A stretch of DNA of 64,000 bases from Gammaproteobacteria bacterium (GCA_947455595.1 CANGOP010000004.1:62001-126000); one strand, 5' to 3'; shown: positions 19,705 through 28,218, numbered from the stretch's first letter. The notes: generated by a model not told the origin, from the sequence alone. Translations and numbers: made by a program.

Positions 19705-21035
19705 GAGCGAAAGCCGCGCGCCGTCACTCGCCAGCCACCGGCGGGCAGCGCTCCGGCGCTCAAACCGTATCGCGCGGGCACCTGTTGACGCGCATACGAG
19801 AGGTTCACCACCACGGTTACCACGTCGGCGCCTTTGACACGACGGAAGGCCAACAGATCCGGATTTCCCGTATCAATGACCGTGAGCGCACCGCCCGCCG
19901 CGCCCGCCGCCAAGGCCGGGTGCGAGTGCTTCAACGCCGACAACCGCGTGTACAGCGCCGCCCGTGATCGATCCTTGAAATTGATCGGATCACGTTCGAA
20001 GAATTCCAGGCGCCGCGTATTCACCGCCTCCTGACCGCTGTAGATCAGCGGCATACCCGGCAACGTGAACGTCAGGACGGTCAGTGCATCGACAAATGGG
20101 CCGTACAGTTCAACGTCGCTACCGTGCCAAGAATTAAAGTCGTGATTCGACACAAATCGCATCCGGTAGGCGTCATCCGGATACGGCTTCGGGGGATGAA
20201 GCAGAAGATCTCCGAGAGACGCCGCTGTGCGCTTACCGCGCGCCGCCGCGACAAAAGCATTGCCCAGATCCCAGTCATAACCCATATCAAACGCTCGAAC
20301 CATCAGGCGCGGCTCATCGGCTTCCGCCAACCAGAACAGCGGCTTTACCCGATTCAATTGCGTCCGCGCGTCGAACCAGAAGTCTTCCGGTACCCGCATC
20401 GCCACATCGCAGCGGAAGCCATCAATATCGGCCTGCGTGACCCAGTAGCGCATCGCGTCCACCATGGCGGCGCGTAAGGCGGCGGAGTGATAATCCAAGC
20501 CGGCGACATCGGACCAGCTCTCCTCCTTGCCATCATCACCGACATATAAGTAGCCGGTGATGCGTCCGTTCTTGTCTTTCTGATACCAATCGGGATGCGC
20601 GTCGACCCACGGATGATCGAGCGCGGAATGATTCGCCACCCAGTCGAGAATGACCTTCATGCCAAGGCCGTGCGCCGCGCTGACGAGCGCCTTGAAATCC
20701 TCCATCGACCCGAATTCGGGATTCACGGCGGTGTAATCCCGGATCGAGTAATAGCTACCCAAAGTGCCCTTGCGCTCTTTGACGCCAATGGGCTGGATCG
20801 GCATGACCCACACAATATCGGTGCCCAGCGCACGGATCTTCGGCAATTCAGGAATGACCGCCTTGAGCGTTCCCTCCGCCGTGTATTGGCGGACATTCAG
20901 CTCATAGACCACCGCCTGACGTGTCCACGCTTCATGCTGGACTTGCGTGGGCTCGGCATGGGCCTGCAGGGCGCTCATCGCCCCCAACAACACACTCAAC
21001 AACAGTCCAATGAGGCGACGGGCATTCAGCAACAT
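19701..21035 (-). CDS. secreted GH13 alpha-amylase family protein
   Basis: Likely hydrolyses alpha-1,4-glucans outside the cytoplasm. The 444 residues start at ATG 21035 with a signal peptide ending LQAHA. The GH13 barrel follows: [52 protein letters not shown], then the nucleophile Asp210 in GFRCDVAM, the acid/base Glu238 in WLAEADEP and the transition-state Asp299 in VSNHDFNSW. All three catalytic residues are present. A GTG-started form seven codons longer is possible. It is divergent from the DUF6445-like gene, with a clear promoter between them. Confidence 0.92.
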   Translation of the reverse strand: MLLNARRLIGLLLSVLLGAMSALQAHAEPTQVQHEAWTRQAVVYELNVRQYTAEGTLKAVIPELPKIRALGTDIVWVMPIQPIGVKERKGTLGSYYSIRDYTAVNPEFGSMEDFKALVSAAHGLGMKVILDWVANHSALDHPWVDAHPDWYQKDKNGRITGYLYVGDDGKEESWSDVAGLDYHSAALRAAMVDAMRYWVTQADIDGFRCDVAMRVPEDFWFDARTQLNRVKPLFWLAEADEPRLMVRAFDMGYDWDLGNAFVAAARGKRTAASLGDLLLHPPKPYPDDAYRMRFVSNHDFNSWHGSDVELYGPFVDALTVLTFTLPGMPLIYSGQEAVNTRRLEFFERDPINFKDRSRAALYTRLSALKHSHPALAAGAAGGALTVIDTGNPDLLAFRRVKGADVVTVVVNLSYARQQVPARYGLSAGALPAGGWRVTARGFRS

Positions 21036-21066
21036 AGGCGTTACTCTTGGAGTCACGAAAGACGCC

Positions 21067-21094
21067 AGTATAGCGACCGGTGGGCGGCGCCCAA
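21067..21094 (-). promoter_or_regulatory. sigma-70-type promoter of the amylase gene
   Basis: On the minus strand TTGGGC and TATACT are separated by 16 bases. The -10 matches the consensus at five of six positions and the -35 at three. It lies 32 bp upstream of ATG 21035. No LacI-type palindrome overlaps it. Confidence 0.5.
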
Positions 21095-21171
21095 CACCGG
21101 GACAGCACTTTCGATATGCTTGGAAAAAATAGCGATCGCGCTGCGCCTAACTCTGAGGATGACGCTGGGTG

Positions 21172-21903
21172 ATGACCCCTGACTGGACCGGCGAACTCTT
21201 TAATCCGAATCCACGTCGTTCCTCGGTGGACTTAGGCGATGGCGCTCACTGCCTGATCCTCGATGACGTCTTCAGGGAACCTGAGCGCGTCGTCGATTGG
21301 GCACAGGCTGACGCTGAGTTTGCCGTGCCCACCTACCCCTATCCCGGCCTCGTCGCGCCGGTCCCCAGCCACCTCAGCGCCGCTGTGAGTGCGCACTTTG
21401 ATCGCCGCCTCCGGGACCCGCTCGGATGCCGGCGTCAACTTGAGGCGCTGGTGCGACTGTCGATCACCAGTCAACCCGCGGATTCGCTGCGGCCGATCCA
21501 ATGGCTCTGCCATCGGGACCGCATCGCGGCCGATCCTGACCGAACCCGGTTCGCGGCAACCGTGCTGTACCTGTTTCACGACGCGGCACTGGGCGGCACC
21601 GACTTTTATCGGTCGCGGCTCACGCCGGGGGAAACCGATCAACTGGTGGCCGACAGCCAGAGGATGGAGGCGTCAGCGTTCTCAGCGCGCTATGGCCTCT
21701 CCGCTGGCTACATGGCGCCGACCAACCCCTACTTTGATCACATCGCGAATGTGCCGGCGGCTTGGAATCGCCTGATCGCGTATGACGGCGGCATTTTTCA
21801 TTCCGCCGCCGTCGCCACGACGCCTTCCCTGCCCGCCGACCCTGTGCGGGGTCGACTGACCTTGAATGCGTTCTATACCTGCACTCGGACGTTGCGCGCC
21901 TAG
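21172..21903 (+). CDS. DUF6445-like protein with 2OG-Fe(II) oxygenase pattern
   Basis: A 243-residue cytoplasmic protein. It resembles the DUF6445 family that often lies near tryptophan halogenases and TonB receptors in Xanthomonas and Caulobacter relatives. No function is established. The sequence carries HRD (His114, Asp116), a hydrophobic TVLYLFHDAALGGTDFYRS stretch, a second histidine in GGIFHSA (His210) and an arginine in GRLTLNAFY. This is the HxD...H...R order of 2-oxoglutarate/Fe(II) oxygenases. ATG 21172 is preferred over GTG 21169. It is convergent with the PEGA-like lipoprotein; both genes end in TAG sharing CTAG. Confidence 0.7.
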   Translation: MTPDWTGELFNPNPRRSSVDLGDGAHCLILDDVFREPERVVDWAQADAEFAVPTYPYPGLVAPVPSHLSAAVSAHFDRRLRDPLGCRRQLEALVRLSITSQPADSLRPIQWLCHRDRIAADPDRTRFAATVLYLFHDAALGGTDFYRSRLTPGETDQLVADSQRMEASAFSARYGLSAGYMAPTNPYFDHIANVPAAWNRLIAYDGGIFHSAAVATTPSLPADPVRGRLTLNAFYTCTRTLRA

Positions 21904-22373
21904 CGGCAGTCGTCCGTCACGCCTTTGCTGCCCATCGCCATCTGCGCTTGGCAGCGAGCCGAATTGCGCGCCAGCTCACCCTGGTCAAGCGCCTTGAGGC
22001 GCGCCGCTTCTGCCTTGCGTTTCGCCGCATAGGTCTTCGCGTTTTCCAGATCTTTGTCCAAGCCAGGCGCGTTGGCCGGACGCTGTAGGGACGCCTGACG
22101 GTCGGAGCCGAGCGGAAGCACCGTGAAATACGTTGTCTCCGCGCCGCTGGGCCAAACTGCCTTCACATCGGGTGTCTCCACCGTGCCGACTTTAGGATCG
22201 CCCGTGTAGGTTCGCGTCACCGGGACGAAGCCGAGGGACTGGCCACCCTCAAAGATTTCAGCCCCATCAGGCACCGACTCATAGGTCAGCGTCGCCTTGG
22301 TCGGCGGCGGAACCGCGGCGCAACCGGCCAGGACCAAGAGCGCCGCACACATCGTCCAGTTCAACCTCTTCAT
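21900..22373 (-). CDS. PEGA-like lipoprotein
   Basis: A 157-residue predicted lipoprotein with the signal CAALLVLAGC (Cys about 16), then a PEGA-like segment (LTYESVPDGAEIFEGGQSLGFVPVTRTY) and a charged, probably helical tail with an AKRKAEAARLKAL stretch. Function unknown; PEGA domains are thought to act at the cell envelope. ATG 22373 is seven bases after AGGAG; ATG 22376 is the alternative. It starts 14 bp after the halogenase stop on the same strand, so the two are probably co-expressed downstream of the TonB receptor. Confidence 0.75.
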   Translation of the reverse strand: MKRLNWTMCAALLVLAGCAAVPPPTKATLTYESVPDGAEIFEGGQSLGFVPVTRTYTGDPKVGTVETPDVKAVWPSGAETTYFTVLPLGSDRQASLQRPANAPGLDKDLENAKTYAAKRKAEAARLKALDQGELARNSARCQAQMAMGSKGVTDDCR

Positions 22374-22387
22374 CATCACTCTCCTGT

Positions 22388-23908
22388 TCAGATCTTTTGT
22401 GCCGCGGCGCAATGGTCTGCAATGAACTGCGCATGGGTCGGCATGTAATCGGCACACGCCTCAATGACGCCCGATACTTCGGCAAGGTACTTATCAATAT
22501 CAAGTTCAGGCAAGACATCCACTAAGGGATGATACGACTGCGGCTGGATGCGCTGACCATGCATCACCTGCAGCCAACTGACTTTCGTGAAGAGCTCGTT
22601 ACCCTCCCGGAACACTCGGCCATGGTTTCGAAACAGCTCCATACGCTGCGTCAGCGTCTCAGGAACCTCCATGGTACGGCAGTAGTTCCAAAACGGCGTG
22701 TCGTCACGCTCGGTGGCCTTGTAATGCAGGATGATGAAATCGCGTACCCACTCGTACTCGCGTTGGATCGTACGGTTGTATTCCGCGATCTCGGGCTCCT
22801 GAAAGCCATCGCTCGGAAAAAAGGTCAATAAATGTGCAATACCCATTTGCACGAGATGAATGCTGGTCGACTCCAGCGGTTCCAAGAATCCCGCTGCCAG
22901 ACCAATACTGAGGACATTGCCTTTCCATGCCTCCCGACGACGGCCTGGCACGAACTTGATCATGCGCGGATCCGCGAGAGGCTGGCCGTCGAGGTTCGCC
23001 AACAAGGTGCCCACCGCCTCGTCATCACTCATGTAACGACTGGAATAGACGTGGCCATTACCGATGCGATGCTGCAACGGGATCCGCCACTGCCAGCCGG
23101 CATCCCGCGCGGTGGCGCGCGTGTAAGGCAGCAGCACGGGCGCAGAGCTGCAAGGCACCGCAGCAGCGCGATCGCACGGCAACCAGTGCTGCCAGTCCTC
23201 GAATCCGGCCTGCATCGCCCCCTCAATGAGGATCGCGCGCATCCCGGAGCAATCAATGAAAAAGTCGCCTGCGACGCGTTCACCCGAGGCCAACTTCACC
23301 GCAGTGACACGACTGCCGCTGTCGTTCTTTTCAACCTCGGTAATCTTTCCTTCGATGCGTTTGACGTTGCGCGCTTCGGAAAAATCGCGCAGATAGCGCG
23401 CGTAGAGGGCTGCATCGAAGTGGAACGCATACGCGATCTGCGACAGCGGCGACTTCGGCATATCGAGCTTCGGCCGCATGAACTTGTTCTTGAGGCAGGC
23501 CGCGGTATTGATGGAGTAGGCGTCGAGATCCTTCGCCTTGCCGGCGAGATACTGCTTGAGCCAGTACTGATGGAAATCGACCGTCCAGGTGTCCTGTCCG
23601 ATGGTGCCAAAGCCGTGAAGGTACCGATCGCCTAATCGCCCCCAGTTCACAAACTCGATACCCAGTTTGAACGTGCCCTGCGTCTTGCGCATGAAGTCGT
23701 CTTCGTCCAGTTCCACCATCCGGTTGAACAACTGGATCATCGGGATCGTGGCTTCACCCACCCCAATCGTGCCGATGTCGTCTGATTCCACCAGCGTGAT
23801 CGGATAACGCCCCCGCAGGACTTTTGACAAGGCGGCTGCGGTCATCCAGCCGGAGGTGCCGCCACCAACGATAACGATTCTCATCGGCGACTCAGATTCG
23901 GGCTGCAT
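22388..23908 (-). CDS. flavin-dependent tryptophan halogenase family protein
   Basis: A 506-residue FAD-dependent halogenase-type monooxygenase. The N-terminal FAD motif is GGGTSGW (15-21). The family WxWxIP signature is intact (W272, W274, I276, P277). A lysine matching PrnA Lys79 is at 81 (GTFKLGIEF), and Glu346 and Ser347 in EPLESTS match PrnA. Halogenation chemistry is therefore possible, but the substrate is unknown and there is no flavin reductase or natural-product cluster nearby. ATG 23908 has GAGGAG six bases upstream. It follows the TonB receptor, with a terminator between them, an arrangement common in Xanthomonas and Caulobacter relatives. Confidence 0.92.
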   Translation of the reverse strand: MQPESESPMRIVIVGGGTSGWMTAAALSKVLRGRYPITLVESDDIGTIGVGEATIPMIQLFNRMVELDEDDFMRKTQGTFKLGIEFVNWGRLGDRYLHGFGTIGQDTWTVDFHQYWLKQYLAGKAKDLDAYSINTAACLKNKFMRPKLDMPKSPLSQIAYAFHFDAALYARYLRDFSEARNVKRIEGKITEVEKNDSGSRVTAVKLASGERVAGDFFIDCSGMRAILIEGAMQAGFEDWQHWLPCDRAAAVPCSSAPVLLPYTRATARDAGWQWRIPLQHRIGNGHVYSSRYMSDDEAVGTLLANLDGQPLADPRMIKFVPGRRREAWKGNVLSIGLAAGFLEPLESTSIHLVQMGIAHLLTFFPSDGFQEPEIAEYNRTIQREYEWVRDFIILHYKATERDDTPFWNYCRTMEVPETLTQRMELFRNHGRVFREGNELFTKVSWLQVMHGQRIQPQSYHPLVDVLPELDIDKYLAEVSGVIEACADYMPTHAQFIADHCAAAQKI

Positions 23909-23956
23909 GACTCACTCCTCTGCACAGGCGCGAAATTCTGCGCCAGACCGACATAA

Positions 23957-23990
23957 AAAAAAACCTCGCCACGTTGCCGCGGCGAGGTTT
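23957..23990 (-). terminator. rho-independent terminator after the TonB receptor gene
   Basis: Perfect 10-bp stem (AAACCTCGCC / GGCGAGGTTT) with a 10-base loop, followed on the minus strand by a run of eight or nine U. It lies 25 bp after the receptor stop and 52 bp before the halogenase ATG. It should end most receptor transcripts and let a fraction read into the halogenase gene. Confidence 0.85.
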
Positions 23991-24014
23991 TTATCTACCG
24001 ATTCAACCGAACGA

Positions 24015-26804
24015 TTATTCGGCGAACTTGTAGAACACCTTGAGGGCGTAGGTCGCGCCCGTCTTGGTGTCATGCGGCGAGAACGTACCGTCGTTGTTCG
24101 GGGTGAGTTCCCGATAGACCGGCTTGTTCATGTTGTTGCCTTCGAAGCGGATGCCAAGACCCTTGGCAGGGCCACTCTGAATTTCATAGCCAACCTGCGC
24201 CGACACCCACTTCTGTGGTGCGATGTAGACGAGCGCTGGATAACCACCCACCGTCGAGTTGGACACGCTACCCACATACTGTGAGCGCTCGTTGTCCGCG
24301 ATAAAGGCGCTGAAACCACCCTTTTCGAAGTACAAGATCGCCTTCTTGTTGATGTGGGACAGACCCGGCAACGACATGGAGCCAGTCGTCGGCACCTGCT
24401 GGTTCGGGTTGAGACCGATCAGGTTCGGAAGATCGACCGAGCTCGTCGTCGACGAGAAGTTGGTCATCAAGCCGAAGCCATCCAGCCACGAGGCGATCAT
24501 GCTGAACGGCAGTGATGCCGACAACTCGAGGCCCTTGATGTTGCCGCCAGAACCATTGACCGTGCTGGTGAAGATACCCGTGGTCGATGGCCAGCCCGTG
24601 TTGCCCAGCTCAGCGGCGATCTTCGAGAAATCGTAAGCCAAGTTGGTGGACTGGGTGATGTAGCTGTCGAGGTGCTTGTAAAACACCGCGGCGCTGACAT
24701 ACGCCTTCGTCTGGAAGTACTTCTCGAGCGACAGGTCGACACCCGTGGCCTTGAAGGGTTTCAGGTGCGGGTTACCGGCGGAACCCACCACGAGACCCGC
24801 ATTCGGGCCTTGGGTGGCGAGCGACGCCGCCAGCGAATTGCGCAGGTCGGTAAGGGTCGGACGCGCCAACTGCTTGCTCAACGCAAAGCGCAGCATCTTG
24901 CCGTCACCCAAATCGCCCGCTAGGTTCAACGATGGGAGGAAGTCGTTGTACTTCGTACCATCGGTGGTCAACGTTCCCGCCGGATTGGTCAAGGTCACTG
25001 AGGAGCTGACATCGGCTCGGTAGCCGCCCGACGATTGATCGGTGTGCACCAACTGTGTGCCGACGTTACCGCGCACCGGGATATCACCCCAATGGGTATC
25101 GATGTCCCACTTCACGTAACCGGTCGTCACCTTCTCGGAGATCGTCCAGCTCTTCGAGAGGATGTCGTCGTTGTACTTACGCTGAATCGCGATGCCCGGG
25201 AACAAGCCGACCGTCGGGGCATAGCCGAGAATATCAAGGCCCGAACCACCGACGCTCTTCACGACGAAGCTGCCGCCAGGGAACGCGATCTGTTCGTCAG
25301 CCACTCCGCTCGACGGCACCAACAAGCCTTCATCGGCAATACGCTCCTTGGAACGATTGCTGTAGTTCGCGCCAAAGCGAACTTGGGAGAACATGCCGCC
25401 GCTTAGCTTGTGCGCGAAGTCAAGGCGCACCGAGCTGATCTTGTCGGTGATCGTGGGACCCTTGATGTAGCCGTCCTGCGGAACACCGCCGATGCCGCTC
25501 CAACCAGTGACGTCATGTACCTTCACCGCGTTCGGGTCGGTCAGACTGTCGCTGTAGCTGAACTGGGGAACGGCAGAGGTGCCATTGGTGTAGGTCAAGA
25601 CACCCGCGGTCGGCAGACCCGCGTAAATCTCAATGTCCTTCTCAATACGCGTGGCCTTGTTGGTATTGAGATCCAACGTCGCGGTCCACGTGTCCGACAA
25701 CTTCAACTCATTCTTCCAACCGACCGACTTGATCGTGTCGTCGTCGTACAGGTTCTCATCCTTGATGATCATGTCCCAACCGCCACCACCACAGTAGGCG
25801 CAGTTGGAAATGATCGTGCCGGCATCCGCCGTGCTGCCCGGGGTGAGCGAGTCGCCGCCGTAACCGGTGCCACGCTGGATCGAGTTCTTGTTGGTGCCCA
25901 TCTTGCGCTTGGCATAGAAGGCATCGATTTCGCTGGTGAAATCCGCGTTCGGCTTGAACTCCAAAATAGCCGTCGCACTGTCGCGCTTGTCCGTCGTGAA
26001 GTCCGTCTCGTAGTTCATACCGCCGAACCACGCGTTGTGCACCTTCACGACCGGGTCCGTACCCTGGATCGGCAAGTCGCCGCCCCAGCTGCCGGTCGAG
26101 AGCTGGCTGCTGTTGCTATCGGAGTGCACAAAGCCCAAGGCCACGCCCACGGTGTGGTCGGCAAACTGGTCGATGATGGACAACGTGTAACGCTTGCCCT
26201 TGCCCTGCGTCGGCAGGCCCACACCGTTCTTGGTCTTTTCAGCCTTCGCGTCAACGATCAGTCCGTGATAGTTCAGGGGCTGGATCAGCTTGTTGTCGAT
26301 CGTGCCGGCGAGGCCAGCGGTCATCAAGCCGGCATCGCTCGACTTGTAGACGGTCGCGCCTGCGATGAGTTCAGCAGGATAGATGCTGAGATCCAGCGAA
26401 CGGCTGCTGTCGGTCGAGGTCTGCTCCCGGCCATTCAAGAGGTAGCCGTTAAAGTCAGGGCCCAAACCACGAATCGAGATGGCCGTCGCGTTACCGTAAC
26501 GGTCGCGCTGCGTGGTCACGCCCGGGAGGCGAGCCAACGACTCGGCAATCGTCGTATCTGGCAGCTTGCCGATGTCTTCCGCCGAAATCGCCTCGACGAT
26601 GACGTCTTGATCACGCTTGATGGTGATCGCGTCTTCAATCGACTTGCGAATACCGGTGACGACCACTTCTTCAAGCGGTCCGCCGGCTGGCGCTTGCTGT
26701 GCCGATGCGGCAACCGACAGCGCGAGAAGCGCCGAGCCTGCAGCGACCGGCGAAGCGGCACGCAGGGTTTGAGCGATACGGGAACGCAGATTCAGCGTCG
26801 ACAT
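24015..26804 (-). CDS. TonB-dependent outer-membrane receptor, maltodextrin locus
   Basis: A 929-residue outer-membrane receptor of the Xanthomonas/Caulobacter TonB type, most likely importing maltodextrins into the periplasm. It has a signal peptide (about 1-35, ending VAASAQQA), a TonB-box region (EEVVVTGIRKSIEDA), a plug domain (DVIVEAISAEDIGKLPDTTIAESLARLPGV through ISIRGLGPDFNGYLLNGRE), and a long 22-strand barrel ending in an aromatic-rich strand (YALKVFYKF). ATG 26804 follows GGAGG by 10 bases. The substrate is inferred from the neighbouring amylases, GH97, sugar transporters and LacI gene. Its 5' leader contains an attenuator-like structure. Confidence 0.93.
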   Translation of the reverse strand: MSTLNLRSRIAQTLRAASPVAAGSALLALSVAASAQQAPAGGPLEEVVVTGIRKSIEDAITIKRDQDVIVEAISAEDIGKLPDTTIAESLARLPGVTTQRDRYGNATAISIRGLGPDFNGYLLNGREQTSTDSSRSLDLSIYPAELIAGATVYKSSDAGLMTAGLAGTIDNKLIQPLNYHGLIVDAKAEKTKNGVGLPTQGKGKRYTLSIIDQFADHTVGVALGFVHSDSNSSQLSTGSWGGDLPIQGTDPVVKVHNAWFGGMNYETDFTTDKRDSATAILEFKPNADFTSEIDAFYAKRKMGTNKNSIQRGTGYGGDSLTPGSTADAGTIISNCAYCGGGGWDMIIKDENLYDDDTIKSVGWKNELKLSDTWTATLDLNTNKATRIEKDIEIYAGLPTAGVLTYTNGTSAVPQFSYSDSLTDPNAVKVHDVTGWSGIGGVPQDGYIKGPTITDKISSVRLDFAHKLSGGMFSQVRFGANYSNRSKERIADEGLLVPSSGVADEQIAFPGGSFVVKSVGGSGLDILGYAPTVGLFPGIAIQRKYNDDILSKSWTISEKVTTGYVKWDIDTHWGDIPVRGNVGTQLVHTDQSSGGYRADVSSSVTLTNPAGTLTTDGTKYNDFLPSLNLAGDLGDGKMLRFALSKQLARPTLTDLRNSLAASLATQGPNAGLVVGSAGNPHLKPFKATGVDLSLEKYFQTKAYVSAAVFYKHLDSYITQSTNLAYDFSKIAAELGNTGWPSTTGIFTSTVNGSGGNIKGLELSASLPFSMIASWLDGFGLMTNFSSTTSSVDLPNLIGLNPNQQVPTTGSMSLPGLSHINKKAILYFEKGGFSAFIADNERSQYVGSVSNSTVGGYPALVYIAPQKWVSAQVGYEIQSGPAKGLGIRFEGNNMNKPVYRELTPNNDGTFSPHDTKTGATYALKVFYKFAE

Positions 26805-26854
26805 GTGCGTTGAGCCTCCAAAAGGAAAAAACGCGTTTAAAAAACCATCAACCC

Positions 26855-26893
26855 AAAAAATCAAAAACGATACGCGCGCTCACGCGCAGTATC
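26855..26893 (-). terminator. intrinsic terminator in the TonB receptor leader (putative attenuator)
   Basis: On the minus strand GATAC, a bulged T, GCGCG, loop TGAG, CGCGC, GTATC form a 10-bp hairpin, followed by GTTTTTGATTTTTT. It lies about 50-90 nt upstream of the receptor ATG and downstream of the likely receptor promoter. No convincing promoter lies between it and the ATG, so receptor transcripts would have to pass it. It could also serve as the terminator of the LacI gene. Confidence 0.65.
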
Positions 26894-26906
26894 GAAACGG
26901 TTCGAT
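26891..26906. promoter_or_regulatory. LacI-family operator-like palindrome
   Basis: A 16-bp inverted repeat, ATCGAAAC / GGTTCGAT, with seven of eight pairs symmetrical around a central CG, as in LacI-family operators. It lies about 300 bp downstream of the LacI gene stop and 87 bp before the receptor ATG. It overlaps the 5' arm of the leader terminator by three bases. A second, shorter CG-centred palindrome, AAACGCGTTT, is at 26829-26838. No third copy was found at the GH97 or GH13 promoters. Confidence 0.5.
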
Positions 26907-26969
26907 TCATTCAGTCAACGCCAAGCGCCGCAGAACCCCCTCGAACCTGAATTCAGTGAGCGTCGTCAT
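26907..26969 (-). CDS. possible 20-residue leader peptide
   Basis: A short ORF in the receptor leader: ATG preceded by AAAAGGAG with only three bases between, then 20 codons rich in Thr, Leu, Arg and Glu, ending in TGA directly beside the operator-like palindrome. It is too short to judge by codon statistics and the spacing is tight. It is listed because of its position just before the terminator hairpin. Confidence 0.3.
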   Translation of the reverse strand: MTTLTEFRFEGVLRRLALTE

Positions 26970-27018
26970 GCGCTCCTTTTTTTATTGCGCGATACTTTTC
27001 AGCCATCGCGTGTGAAAA

Positions 27019-27047
27019 ATTATGCGAAAAAAGTCGCCGTTTTGCAA
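27019..27047 (-). promoter_or_regulatory. promoter upstream of the TonB receptor gene
   Basis: TTGCAA and CATAAT on the minus strand are separated by 17 bases, with five of six matches in the -10, in the only strongly AT-rich stretch of the window (about 26990-27200). Transcription would start near 27012, leaving a leader of about 208 nt. A weaker alternative nearer the gene is TTGACT (26918-26913) with GATACT, which would place the palindrome between -35 and -10, but its 19-base spacing is poor. Confidence 0.55.
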
Positions 27048-27204
27048 TATTTCTCCGGGTGACCAAATTCGTCAGTTTCAGCCCCAGTCAAAATATTTAC
27101 GTACCCTATTGAATTTATTGTTCTTTATTTATGTTTGTTGCGAAATTAATACATATTGCGCGGGGATTTTGTTGCAGCGCTTATGAAAATTAATGCAAAT
27201 ATTG

Positions 27205-28218
27205 CTATGCGCCGCAGGTCTCTCGCACCACCAGATCCGTCGGCAGGCGCTCCGAGCGCAAGCTCGAGGCCTCTCCGTTCAGCAATTTTGATAGGAGCAA
27301 GCGACCCGCGAGCGCGGTGTCCTGCCGGACGGTCGTTAAGGCCGGTCGCGCGTAGCGTGCAAACGGAACATCGTCGTAGCCGACAACCGACACATCACGG
27401 GGCACGGATTTGCCGGCGCGCTCCAACGCTCTGATCGCACCGAGTGCAATGAGATCCGAGGCCGCCACGATGCCGTCGAACGAAATCCGACGCGCAAGAA
27501 GCGCATCGATCGCGGCTTCCGAAGCTTCAAGATCAAACGAGGACGGTACCGTCAGTGATGGATCCGCACTCAGGCCAGCATCCTGCAAGGCGGTAAGGTA
27601 TCCCTGATGCCGCTGAAAGGATTCAGGCGCTTCGGTATCCCCGAGAAAAACGATCCGGCGCCGACCTAAGCGGGCCAAATGCAGCGTGGCACGGCGGCCA
27701 CCGAGCGGGTTATCGCTGCCGACCGAGCAATACAACTGGTTCGGAATCTGCGCACCCCAGACGGCAAAGCGCGTCGAGGTTTCCGCCAATTGATTGTAAG
27801 CCGCGTGCAAGGAGCTCTGGCCCAGGAAGATGATGCCCGTCGCGCGATTCGTGGCCATCAGTTCCGCGAGATCCGCCGGCCCGGACGGCGCCAAGTGGGA
27901 GACAATGAAATCGCAACCGCGCTGCCGTGCGGCTTCACCCAAACCCGCCACCAGCTCCAAGGTGAACGGATCCGACAGTCGCGCGTCGCGCCCCTGTGGG
28001 CGCGGAATCACGATGGCAACGGCCGCTGCGGCCACAGTAGGCCCTGAGGGCATATATCCGCGGAAGGGATAATCGTGCTCACGCGCCAGCTTCCAGAGCA
28101 ATTGCTTGGTTTGCTGGTTGACGGCAGGACTGTCATTCAACGCCCGAGACACGGTCGTAATCGAAACGCCGGCCAAGCGAGCGAGATCTTCCAGACGTGT
28201 ATTGCGGCGTGCGGCCAC
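27205..28218 (-). CDS. LacI-family transcriptional regulator of the maltodextrin locus
   Basis: A 337-residue LacI/GalR repressor, probably sensing a maltodextrin or glucose derivative. The helix-turn-helix is at the N-terminus (TRLEDLARLAGVSITTVSRALNDSPAVN), followed by a periplasmic-binding-protein-like sensor domain (VAIVIPRPQGRD, GIIFLGQSS, GYDDVPFARYARPALTTVRQD). The start is taken as GTG 28218, after a G-rich TGGGGGGGGAAC; a longer ATG form from 28308 would add 30 residues before the HTH, unusual for the family. It lies upstream of the receptor gene on the same strand and divergent from GH97, a typical place for a local repressor. Confidence 0.9.
   Translation of the reverse strand: MAARRNTRLEDLARLAGVSITTVSRALNDSPAVNQQTKQLLWKLAREHDYPFRGYMPSGPTVAAAAVAIVIPRPQGRDARLSDPFTLELVAGLGEAARQRGCDFIVSHLAPSGPADLAELMATNRATGIIFLGQSSLHAAYNQLAETSTRFAVWGAQIPNQLYCSVGSDNPLGGRRATLHLARLGRRRIVFLGDTEAPESFQRHQGYLTALQDAGLSADPSLTVPSSFDLEASEAAIDALLARRISFDGIVAASDLIALGAIRALERAGKSVPRDVSVVGYDDVPFARYARPALTTVRQDTALAGRLLLSKLLNGEASSLRSERLPTDLVVRETCGA

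Noticed and set aside
25410..26813. 467-codon open frame on plus opposite the TonB receptor gene
   Set aside because: It lies wholly antisense to the receptor, has Arg/Val-rich composition typical of a shadow frame in GC-rich DNA, and matches no family I recognise.
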